The notes under the pieces were generated by a model. It ran no database searches. It worked only from the letters and a program-made list of their open reading frames with translations, and was not told the origin of the DNA. A DNA stretch of 25,094 nucleotides from a virus: IMG/VR virus record IMGVR_UViG_3300035670_001172, positions 1-25,094 of that record; one strand, given 5' to 3'. A program made the translations under genes and the position numbers. Shown here piece by piece: positions 13,473-21,185 of the stretch. Every line of letters starts with the position of its first letter. Position 1 is the first letter of the stretch.

Positions 13473-14156
13473 TTAAGTTTGAATAGCCACCGCGATCACA
13501 TCCCAATAAGAACTATTACTATTGTAGATGCAACCAACATAAATCACTTTGCCGGCAATTGTCGCCGCCGGTAGCAAAGTGCTTATCTCTCGATAAATTG
13601 GGTCCCACGTTAAAGAGCGCGGCGTTCCGTTATCAAGAATTCTAAAGATCAATTTATCTCCGTTAAGAGGAGAACCAACCGGAGCCAAAATGGAAAGAGA
13701 TGAAGCTAAGGCGGTAAAGTCGTACTGATCATAAAGAGCAATGGAAGGCGTAACCGTGGTTAAAGTAGCAGTGCTATTTACCCTTGGGTCAATGCGCTTA
13801 CTTGTTAAGGTAGCCGATCCATTGCTCGTAACCATACCGCCAGTGGCGTTCAAGTTAATTTGCAACGCCGACAAAACGTCAGTCCCTAATGCGCCAGATG
13901 AAACCCATTCCGTATCTGACACAAAGTAAGGAATACCGCCCGTTGTACCTGAGACAGACAGCACAGGGCTTGATGTTGGGTTTGCCACAGAAACAATACC
14001 GCCTGTCCATGTAACGCTACCAACACCACCAATCGGACCCGTGGGGCCCGTAGGGCCACCCGCTGGGCCCGCCGGTCCGGTGGGCCCAATAATGCCCTGG
14101 TCAATAGTCAAAGCAATTTGATTGCCTGACGTTACAACCATATTGACATCGCTCAA
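13473..14156 (-). CDS. Collagen-like phage fibre protein, TTG start
   Basis: A 227-residue protein. It starts at a TTG that overlaps the previous stop (TTGA) and has GGGGTG five bases upstream; the nearest in-frame ATG, five codons later, lacks a ribosome site. About 23 residues in, a short collagen-like segment (GPTGPAGPAGGPTGPTGPIG) should form a trimeric stalk. The rest is a beta-rich domain of the type that ends phage fibres. Its repeat DNA is very like the two collagen-like tracts in the J-like gene, and recombination between them is possible. Confidence 0.75.
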   Translation of the reverse strand: MSDVNMVVTSGNQIALTIDQGIIGPTGPAGPAGGPTGPTGPIGGVGSVTWTGGIVSVANPTSSPVLSVSGTTGGIPYFVSDTEWVSSGALGTDVLSALQINLNATGGMVTSNGSATLTSKRIDPRVNSTATLTTVTPSIALYDQYDFTALASSLSILAPVGSPLNGDKLIFRILDNGTPRSLTWDPIYREISTLLPAATIAGKVIYVGCIYNSNSSYWDVIAVAIQT

Positions 14157-14635
14157 TTGGTCACCCCATCAGAACGAATCAAGAACAACAAAAAGATGAT
14201 CAAATCCTGCGCTGGAGTTGAACCGCTAGCAGGAATGGAAATTTTGATATTGCCGGAGAATCCAACCGGATTGACTGCATTGATGTCCAACTCAGGATCG
14301 GTTGAAAGAACCGACCACGCAGATTCATCAATCACCAACGTAAATGAGCCGCCAGCAAGGTTTTGATTTGTAATCGTAAGACTAACGGGGGACGGAGGAG
14401 GCGTGTAATCTGCTATATCAAAAGTCAATCCGTATCGGCTATCTTTGACGTTTGACAGCTGCCTACGGAGAATCTGGCTTGTAATTGTCGCGCCAGTAAG
14501 ATTGTTTGGCGTTCCGTCCTCATTGGAAAGCGTAATGTTCCAATAAGTCCTCTGGTTGTAGACAAGCTCACCAGCAATAATTTGATTATTGAACCCGCTA
14601 ACTTGCGTAAGCGTGTTCTTTGCAAATATAGCCAT
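14153..14635 (-). CDS. Phage structural protein, baseplate/fibre-associated
   Basis: A 160-residue beta-rich protein starting MAIFAKNTLTQVSGFNNQII. It has TYWNITLSNEDGTPNNLTGA, a pattern seen in phage domains that begin fibre or upper-baseplate proteins (BppU-like), and SLTITNQNLAGGSFTLVIDE. GAGGGATA precedes the ATG. It is the first gene after a 64-base gap that follows the glycosyltransferase gene. Structural role inferred from composition and neighbours; no specific family is certain. Confidence 0.65.
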   Translation of the reverse strand: MAIFAKNTLTQVSGFNNQIIAGELVYNQRTYWNITLSNEDGTPNNLTGATITSQILRRQLSNVKDSRYGLTFDIADYTPPPSPVSLTITNQNLAGGSFTLVIDESAWSVLSTDPELDINAVNPVGFSGNIKISIPASGSTPAQDLIIFLLFLIRSDGVTN

Positions 14636-14699
14636 TATCCCTCACTCGGTAATTAACGCTGCCTACCCACTCGCAGGACAGCATGGCTATCGTGTCTTT

Positions 14700-15764
14700 T
14701 CACGATTTTAACATTGCTTGCTTGTAAAAAGCTAGGTTATTTTTGAGCCTCTCATCATTTGGTGATAATTCCGCAGCCGCTTGACCGTAACGCACCGCCT
14801 CTTCTTTGAGTCCTAAATTGTGCGCCGAGATTGCCGCTAGGTCATAAGGCTTTGATCCCCATACTTCAGGGTCACAGGTGTAAACCAGCTCTTTATCTTT
14901 GATCTCTAGCGCCATCGTGGAAGCGTGGAAACACTCTTTCCACATATGCTTTCGGTATGCAGACGTTGCAAAATCAACCCAAGGCTCCCTAGTGCCTGGA
15001 GCTTCTGCAATAGCCATGCGATACCACTTCAAAGATTGCCAGTAATCAATCTTTTCATCGTAAGCCTTCCCCAATAGTCGCATGGCATAGCATCGTTCGT
15101 TTTGCCAAGTGGCTTCAGGCATAGCAAGATAAGAATTCAATGCAGCAATAGCCTCATCCCAAAGACTATAAAAGGTTAGCTCTCGCGCAAAGTAAAAAGC
15201 GTTTCGAGGGCATCGCGGATCTTCTTTTACCGCCATCCTGAGCAGGTCTAAATACTGCCCCCGGCTTTTAGTTGGATCAGGATGATGTGAAACCAAGAGT
15301 TTGTCAGTGTACGCATAGACTTCCTTTGTGCGCTGATCGGGTCTTGGGTATTCGTGCACCGGATGATGCCAATGATAGCCAACTCGATGGTGAATCTTTT
15401 CATAAAAGAAAAGAATGTTGTGCCCCCAATTAAACTTATACCTAAGTCTAGTTGTCTCTGGGGTCCATACCCGTTCAATTTCCTCGCGCCATCCGGGTTC
15501 TAAAACCTCATCCAAGTCTAGAGAAACACAAACATCGTAGTCGCCAGGAATAAGACATAGCGCCGTATCTCGCGCCAAGTCAAAACGCCAAGGTTTAACC
15601 GATATATCGTAGACAGTAGCGCCGCATCCCCTAGCTAAGCTCGCAGTGTTATCCGTCGATCCTGTGTCAGCAATTAAAATCATGTCGGCATCTTTTGCCG
15701 AATCACAGAATTTTTTTACAAATTGCTCTTCATTTTTTGCAATTGCGTACACGCAAATTTTCAT
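14700..15764 (-). CDS. Family 2 glycosyltransferase with TPR-like C-terminal half
   Basis: A 354-residue protein. The GT-A domain has the nucleotide-sugar motif IADTGSTDNT (31-40), WRFDLARDTAL and the metal-binding D83-x-D85 (SLDLDEVL). The C-terminal half (about 175-350) is helical with TPR-like pairs (FYFARELTFYSLWDEAIAAL, LKWYRMAIAEAPGTREPWVD, EEAVRYGQAAAELSPNDERL). It should transfer a sugar from an activated donor, either to a virion protein or to host surface or DNA components; position in the tail module favours a virion or cell-surface target. AAAGGAC is upstream of the ATG. Donor and acceptor are unknown. Confidence 0.85.
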   Translation of the reverse strand: MKICVYAIAKNEEQFVKKFCDSAKDADMILIADTGSTDNTASLARGCGATVYDISVKPWRFDLARDTALCLIPGDYDVCVSLDLDEVLEPGWREEIERVWTPETTRLRYKFNWGHNILFFYEKIHHRVGYHWHHPVHEYPRPDQRTKEVYAYTDKLLVSHHPDPTKSRGQYLDLLRMAVKEDPRCPRNAFYFARELTFYSLWDEAIAALNSYLAMPEATWQNERCYAMRLLGKAYDEKIDYWQSLKWYRMAIAEAPGTREPWVDFATSAYRKHMWKECFHASTMALEIKDKELVYTCDPEVWGSKPYDLAAISAHNLGLKEEAVRYGQAAAELSPNDERLKNNLAFYKQAMLKS

Positions 15765-15814
15765 GTTTTGTCCTTTTCTATTTGCCGACTAACGATTCTT
15801 AGCGCAACAATAGG

Positions 15815-18800
15815 CTATTTTATTTTTTGTTTTAACGATTCTACTTCTTCGGATAGCTCTTGTATGGCCTTGACAAGCGGCGCTATAAATTGGTTGTAAT
15901 CAATGTTTTGAATGTTTCTTGCGTCAGGCACGATAATTGTCTCATCATCATCTGTGATTGATTCAACTTCATCCGCAACGAAACCATGCAGCCTTGAAGC
16001 TGGATGAACGTTTTTGCGATACACAATCGGCTTTAATTGATTGATCCAACTTAGACCTCTCGTCTCTGGTTGTATATCGTGCTTTGTGGTTCTGTCAGAA
16101 ACAGCAGCAAGATATGTGACCAAAATCTCATTAACATTTCCGTAATACAAATCAACTGACGTGATCGAATTTGATGTCGTGAAATACAAACCACCGTTTG
16201 CATTTGTATTCATCGCCGTTAAAGTGCCGCCAGCTCTTGGCTGATAACCAAAAAATGACGAACCTCTAGCTGCGGTTGCAAACGATGGTATTGCGCTCGT
16301 GACAGTTACCGCGCTGCCGATTGTGCTGACAGAAATGCCAACGCCCGCAGAAACGCTAGACACAGCTCCAGAAGCTCCGGTCGGACCTGTCGCTCCAGTC
16401 GCGCCGGGTGGCCCAGCGGGACCCGTGGGACCCGTGGGTCCGGCAGCACTTGGGGATGCCCAAGTTCCATCATTTCTCAAAAAGGTAGATGTGCTACCCG
16501 CTGGCGCTGCAATCGTATAGCCATTCCACCTTACAGATATATTTGAATTTAATTCAAATGTCGCGCCACTAAAAAATCCAGATCTAGAATTTGCGTCACC
16601 AGATGCAACAGTGCCAACAATGGCTTTAGTGCCCGCTCCCGTCGCTAGCGCGTATATCGCTTGAGAATTGCTTCCTCCGCTTGCCCTCGTTTCTAAAGAT
16701 GTTCCGTTATACGAATTGACAAAATATCCAGCCAAAGCCGCCGAATTGTTTCCGTAAGCCTCGACGCCTTTACCAATTCCAGCAGAAGCCCTTACCGCAG
16801 ACGATGAATATGTGGATGCAGAAACTCCATAACCACTATCAGATGATGCTTGAATAGCCGCAGATATACCTTTTACAGAAATACCAAGGTCTTGTGAAAA
16901 TTGAGAATTAATGGCAACAGCCGGTTCTCCGCTTGAACCAGTTGATGCGCCCTCAAATCTTGCAAGCCCTCTTGAATAAACGCGATTAACAACCGCTGCG
17001 CCAGAATCTTTATCTAAGTACCATCCAGCCGTTCCAGGGTTCCAGCCAGTAACAGTCCAACCTGATACAGAAACCGGAAAGGTTGTGCTTAATGTAATTA
17101 CATAAGTCCCTGTCAATCCTGAGCCGGTTCCGTTTGCAGAAACAGTTCCAAAATATTCGATGCCCTGCGTATAGTTGTAGGCATACAAGACCATTCCAAT
17201 TGATATTCGACCCGTCGTTACCGAAGTGACGGTCATCGTGCTTGTGCTTGTTCCCGAGGTAAAGTTTGCAGTAAATTGAGCAAATGGCGGGAACCCTCCA
17301 TTCCAATTGTCAGACAATATGGATTGAAAGACATTGAAAGCCACCGGTACTTGCCATGTTGTTATATTTGTTGTCGGTGAATAGCTACCGTAAGAAGCCC
17401 AGATTGTCTGCCCGATAACAATCGTCGGCATACTTGCAGTCCAACCAGAAGGGACGGAAGAAGGCCCGGTGGTTGGTGCGGGAGTGGCGGGATACCCACT
17501 TACCTGACTTTGCTGTAAAAATACAATTCTTTGAACATCTACCGGGGCACCTGTTGGCCCAGAACTTCCGGTAGGGCCCGTGGGCCCAGACCCCCCCGTG
17601 GGGCCCGTGGGCCCGGCAGCCGGAGTTGGCGACCATACAAAAGAACCCGAATAAGCAGATCTAACCAAACTTACATCATTGCCAACCAAGAACCCAAAAT
17701 AATAAGTATCTGGCGCTAAATTTATATCAGTAAAAGTATAGGTTGAGCTATTAACAAATGTTTCGCCGTTAATAAGCTGAGCAATATTCCACAGCTTCCA
17801 ATCCGAATCCGCCGGAGTCGCTACTGTCGTGTAGTACAAACCTATTCTTGTGCATCTTCCTGTTGCTGGAATTGTGCAGATGACATCAAACGTAGGCGGC
17901 TGTTGCGACGGTTGAGGATTCGTAACGACAGGAGCATTCGCCGCAGAAATGTAACCAGCAGCAGGAAGCTGAGAATTTGGAGCTGCCGTAAACGCTGTAA
18001 TACTTGCATCGTCATAAACTACAGCGTTGTATTCCGAAAGTTCCAGCGTCGCGCCAAGATTGCCATCATCGACCGTCGCTTCCGAGACTTTCATAACCCG
18101 GAACAGTTTGTTAGTCCAACCGTAGTCTGCGTTAGTAATATCAACGACATCACCAGCATCCACTTGAATGCCAGGATAAGTAGCAGTAATCGTAACGATC
18201 AAATCTTCTCTGGCTTGTTCTAGCCTGCGATTTCCTAAATACTGGGCTTGCACAGAGTCATTCGTAAACTCTAGCGTTGTGGTCTGCTTGTTAGCCGGTT
18301 CATTGGGATACAGAAGTCCCGCTGGGGTTTCCATGTAAACAAGGTCGGGTTGATCCCTGTTTAACTTAGACGGAAACTCAATTTGTATCTGGTTTATCTG
18401 CTGATTTATATCTATAGCAGAGACTCTGATCTCACCGATTAGATTTGTATCGTTGAATGAGAAAGTGGACGATTCAGCCTTGTTTATAACAACCGACCAA
18501 AGCCCAGACGCCGCGTTATATGCCATCCAAGAATCGCAGCACTCCAACATCTTTTCGACGTTATCAAGCACCGGTCTACCAGTATCAACCACCCCGTTGA
18601 TTCTGTATCGAGCTTGTGTAGCAGACCCTCCGCCGGCTGGCGTGTAGGTGATGGTCTGATCAGAGTAAGTATTAAGAGCGGTTGCGCTTGTAGAGTCAAC
18701 CAATCCCGTCATGCCAGCGCCGTAGCGAGCGTCGGTCATGTAGTCGTACCAAACATCCCCAGGCTTTGCCACTGACCCGCCTTTGGGGTAATGTGAGCAA

Positions 18801-19447
18801 TAAAAGGTGATCGGAAGAAGACCGGTTGTCCCTGCGTCTGCGTTGTAATTTAATTTAACAATTGCAAAAGCTAATCCGTTCATTTGCCGGCCAGATGAGG
18901 GCCAGCGCAAAGCGACAGGAATATCCGCCCCTCCCATTGTCACGTTAGGAGCGGTTCCGTTCACTGCGGTTATGGTTCCAGCATTCGTTGATGTATAAAG
19001 ACTGATGTAAAGATTACCGCTGATCTTTGTATCTACATTTCCATCGCCATCAGTAAGAGAAACAACTTTTGTTTGGTCGGTTCCGTCAAAAGTGACCAAT
19101 CTATCGCCGTAGTAAAACTTTGTACGGTCATAGGAAAATGTTGCGGAAGCGTCGGACGATATGGAAGATATCGCCATAACGTAATACATTGTCTTTTGAT
19201 TGCTAGAAAGCACCGCGTCGACAAACGTACCTCCTAACCACGCATCGCCATAAACGACAGGAATTGAATTGTTGCTAGCAGGAGGAACTTGCTGTCTTGC
19301 ACCGGTATCTTGAGACTGCGGAGGCTTAGCTCCAAATGCCCGAGTAACGACAAATGACACCGCAAAGTTGATGGCAAACGTCGCTGCTGCCAACGCAACG
19401 CCCGTTAACTGAACACCTACTGCGGCTAAGATAATGGATGCTGGCAT
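15815..19447 (-). CDS. J-like tail hub/host-specificity protein with collagen stalks and S74 chaperone
   Basis: A 1210-residue fusion. A hydrophobic N-terminus (about 5-40) leads into a J-type central tail hub (about 45-600, with VPPASNNSIPVVYGDAWLGG, VDAGDVVDITNADYGW and fibronectin-like strands). A first collagen-like tract lies at about 609-634, a Ser/Thr/Gly-rich beta region after it, and a second GPTGPTG tract near 1000-1025. The C-terminus (about 1105-1210) is a peptidase S74 intramolecular chaperone with S1117-D and K1122 in SDRTTKHDIQP, then LHGFVADEVESI. The S74 domain normally trimerises the fibre and then cuts itself off. Hub and receptor-binding fibre are thus one polypeptide. Confidence 0.85.
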   Translation of the reverse strand: MPASIILAAVGVQLTGVALAAATFAINFAVSFVVTRAFGAKPPQSQDTGARQQVPPASNNSIPVVYGDAWLGGTFVDAVLSSNQKTMYYVMAISSISSDASATFSYDRTKFYYGDRLVTFDGTDQTKVVSLTDGDGNVDTKISGNLYISLYTSTNAGTITAVNGTAPNVTMGGADIPVALRWPSSGRQMNGLAFAIVKLNYNADAGTTGLLPITFYCSHYPKGGSVAKPGDVWYDYMTDARYGAGMTGLVDSTSATALNTYSDQTITYTPAGGGSATQARYRINGVVDTGRPVLDNVEKMLECCDSWMAYNAASGLWSVVINKAESSTFSFNDTNLIGEIRVSAIDINQQINQIQIEFPSKLNRDQPDLVYMETPAGLLYPNEPANKQTTTLEFTNDSVQAQYLGNRRLEQAREDLIVTITATYPGIQVDAGDVVDITNADYGWTNKLFRVMKVSEATVDDGNLGATLELSEYNAVVYDDASITAFTAAPNSQLPAAGYISAANAPVVTNPQPSQQPPTFDVICTIPATGRCTRIGLYYTTVATPADSDWKLWNIAQLINGETFVNSSTYTFTDINLAPDTYYFGFLVGNDVSLVRSAYSGSFVWSPTPAAGPTGPTGGSGPTGPTGSSGPTGAPVDVQRIVFLQQSQVSGYPATPAPTTGPSSVPSGWTASMPTIVIGQTIWASYGSYSPTTNITTWQVPVAFNVFQSILSDNWNGGFPPFAQFTANFTSGTSTSTMTVTSVTTGRISIGMVLYAYNYTQGIEYFGTVSANGTGSGLTGTYVITLSTTFPVSVSGWTVTGWNPGTAGWYLDKDSGAAVVNRVYSRGLARFEGASTGSSGEPAVAINSQFSQDLGISVKGISAAIQASSDSGYGVSASTYSSSAVRASAGIGKGVEAYGNNSAALAGYFVNSYNGTSLETRASGGSNSQAIYALATGAGTKAIVGTVASGDANSRSGFFSGATFELNSNISVRWNGYTIAAPAGSTSTFLRNDGTWASPSAAGPTGPTGPAGPPGATGATGPTGASGAVSSVSAGVGISVSTIGSAVTVTSAIPSFATAARGSSFFGYQPRAGGTLTAMNTNANGGLYFTTSNSITSVDLYYGNVNEILVTYLAAVSDRTTKHDIQPETRGLSWINQLKPIVYRKNVHPASRLHGFVADEVESITDDDETIIVPDARNIQNIDYNQFIAPLVKAIQELSEEVESLKQKIK

Positions 19448-19450
19448 GAT

Positions 19451-19888
19451 CTACTCTCGAAAGAAGGTCGCTTGCATGGGTTTGAAGTTGTATCTTGTGT
19501 AATCAATATTGGGCGAATTCGGCATAAGACTTGTACAGACAATCTGAACCCTTTTTTGGTCTAGCATGTCTTGAGCAAGTTTGTTAAACCTTAGCCAAAG
19601 CCTTCCCCCAACGGATGTATCTCTAAACTCAGGAACTACCCACCACGCCACCTCATGCAGCTCTTTAACGGATCTGTTCCAAAAGTTACTAGTCACATAA
19701 GCCGCCAAGAACCCTCGAAACTGATCGTCTATAAGCACAAAACCTCGGCCTTTGATCATCTCGTAGAAGAGCGCACGAACATGCCCTTCGTTCTGGTTTT
19801 GCTTTAGAGTTTCTATTCCTGCTTCATCGGCGTAAGCCTTCATCATTTCAATAAGATGCGGCATATCGTATTTTGTGGCGTATCTCAT
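19451..19888 (-). CDS. GNAT-like acetyltransferase in the tail module
   Basis: A 145-residue protein with a GNAT shape: MRYATKYDMPHLIEMMKAYA at the front, a strand GFVLIDDQFRGFLAAYV, the core strand ELHEVAWWVVPEFRDTSVGGRLW (read as VKELHEVAWWVV followed by PEFRDTSVGG) and a final NIDYTRYNFKPM. The usual acetyl-CoA loop Q/R-x-x-G-x-G/A is altered (R-D-T-S-V-G-G), so catalysis is uncertain. It sits exactly where lambda has K and I, between the L-like gene and J, and overlaps its upstream neighbour by ATGA. It may modify a tail protein or be a structural derivative. Confidence 0.65.
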   Translation of the reverse strand: MRYATKYDMPHLIEMMKAYADEAGIETLKQNQNEGHVRALFYEMIKGRGFVLIDDQFRGFLAAYVTSNFWNRSVKELHEVAWWVVPEFRDTSVGGRLWLRFNKLAQDMLDQKRVQIVCTSLMPNSPNIDYTRYNFKPMQATFFRE

Positions 19889-20541
19889 CCGGCTTGGCTT
19901 ATATCGTTTGGATCGGTTTGTGATGGCTGAACGGTTCCCGGATCTGATTGCGAACCAGACTTAGGCGGCGCTCCAAAGTCAAAGTATTGACCGCTAATTG
20001 CTGCCACGCGGCTCATGCTCGCGTCGGATGCGTAGCGTTGCTGCCAAGTAGTCAGATTTGTTTTGATTCCTGCAATTCTGTTTTCCAAGATGGACCGAAA
20101 AGAAGTGCAAGAAATCGACGCGGTAGCCGTACGGCTGCGGATGTTTTCGTTCCAATCTTCGGTGATAGAAATATTAGAAACGATGCCCTGATAGCGCTTG
20201 AAAAACTGTGTCGATGGGCTTGTGATAATTTGATAGTTAGAGTCGAAGAAGCCGCGCCAAATCTCTACAGTAGAGCCTTTGATGTTGGTTCCCAAGACTA
20301 ACGAAATGTTCGCCGGATCAATACCTATAAGACCAATCATCATGTCAATCGAAGTCGCTTTGATTTCTCGATTGACCGCACCCACAGAAAGAAGGCTCCC
20401 TAATCCTGAGAACGTATTCCCGCCCACAGTGATTGCGGCGGCAGCATTACAGAATGTATAGGTAGACGTTGAGGTTGTCAGTTTGACAAATTCGCCGTGG
20501 GTAATGCTCGCGCTTGAAAGCGCTGTCATTGGGGTACTCAT
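19885..20541 (-). CDS. Distal tail / minor tail protein (DUF2163/gpL-like)
   Basis: A 218-residue protein. It includes TFCNAAAAITVGGNTFSGLG, VNREIKATSIDMMIGLIG, VEIWRGFFDSNYQI, YQGIVSNISITEDW and a Cys-containing strand TASISCTSF. The 'early sandwich, then bound-distance L-I-G-I-D, then E-I-W-R-G' pattern is that of gene-transfer-agent and lambda L-type minor tail proteins that link the tail tip to the tube. The C-terminus is Ser/Pro/Gln-rich and probably disordered. ATGA overlaps fix both ends. The family name is my best guess from motif order. Confidence 0.65.
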   Translation of the reverse strand: MSTPMTALSSASITHGEFVKLTTSTSTYTFCNAAAAITVGGNTFSGLGSLLSVGAVNREIKATSIDMMIGLIGIDPANISLVLGTNIKGSTVEIWRGFFDSNYQIITSPSTQFFKRYQGIVSNISITEDWNENIRSRTATASISCTSFRSILENRIAGIKTNLTTWQQRYASDASMSRVAAISGQYFDFGAPPKSGSQSDPGTVQPSQTDPNDISQAG

Positions 20542-21185
20542 TGCACATTCTCCCTAAAGACGAAATCAGCATCCCAATCAACAAACGCCCCGCTCGTCAT
20601 TGGTCTTAATGTGTAAGTCGGGCAAACCTCAGCAACCACTGAGAACGTACAAGCAGACCCTACAGCTGTTAAAGTTCCCGCTGTAGGTGTACCAATCACC
20701 GGCCTATGCAAAGTTACGTTAACGGTCGATCCTGAGCCTCTCAAAACCTGTGTAGTGACTTTGTAGGGATAACTGCCCAACTGGATGAAGTCGCCAGCCT
20801 TGAACACAATTACCGAGCTTCCAACCGCAGGAAGATTGCCCACTGAAATCGTTGTTGCATTCGCCGCCGGCACAGAAGCAAGGGTAAGTGCTGCCGCTTG
20901 CCCGCTTGTCAGACCACCTTGATAAGCCGTAAACCATTCAAGGTTTGTTGAGCTAAACGTAATGGTTGCCGCTGTCTGCCTGTCGAGGTTGTCAATGGTT
21001 TGAATTACGTCTCGAACTTGTGGGTAATAAAGGAAAGCGTGAGGCTTGACAGTGAACACCCAAGGGACAGATGTAACGTACTGCGCCGTTCTTACTTGCC
21101 CCGATCTTGAGTATTGCTGGCCGACCATGCGCCGGTTATTTACCGTGATGGTCTGGCTGATGTCTAGGATGGTTTGGAAGCTCAT
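20538..21185 (-). CDS. Distal tail protein (Dit/gpM-like position)
   Basis: A 215-residue beta-rich protein directly after the tape measure, beginning MSFQTILDISQTITVNNRRM. It has WVFTVKPHAFLYYPQVRDVI, a probable inserted small domain (LPAVGSSVIVFKAGDFIQLG with VLRGSG), and a closing SGAFVDWDADFVFRE. The position after the tape measure and the two-sandwich look fit a distal tail or lambda M-type tail-tip component. It is ATGA-coupled on both sides. I cannot name a family with certainty. Confidence 0.65.
   Translation of the reverse strand: MSFQTILDISQTITVNNRRMVGQQYSRSGQVRTAQYVTSVPWVFTVKPHAFLYYPQVRDVIQTIDNLDRQTAATITFSSTNLEWFTAYQGGLTSGQAAALTLASVPAANATTISVGNLPAVGSSVIVFKAGDFIQLGSYPYKVTTQVLRGSGSTVNVTLHRPVIGTPTAGTLTAVGSACTFSVVAEVCPTYTLRPMTSGAFVDWDADFVFRENVQ

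Noticed and set aside
14689-14706. ATCGTG / CACGAT hairpin at the end of the glycosyltransferase gene as a terminator
   Set aside because: The stem is six AT-containing pairs and, on the minus strand where the gene is read, no U run follows. The T run lies on the other strand, which has no gene to terminate.
15790-15842. Ten-base direct repeat TAACGATTCT at both sides of the gap after the J-like gene
   Set aside because: Two copies 43 bases apart, one within coding sequence, could be chance; no insertion-element features are present.
16299-16520. Pro/Ala/Val-rich open frame on the plus strand
   Set aside because: Antisense shadow of the collagen-like tract in the J-like gene.
17010-17306. 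Alternative minus-strand open frames within the J-like gene
   Set aside because: Out-of-frame shadows of a continuous 1210-residue protein with recognisable domains.
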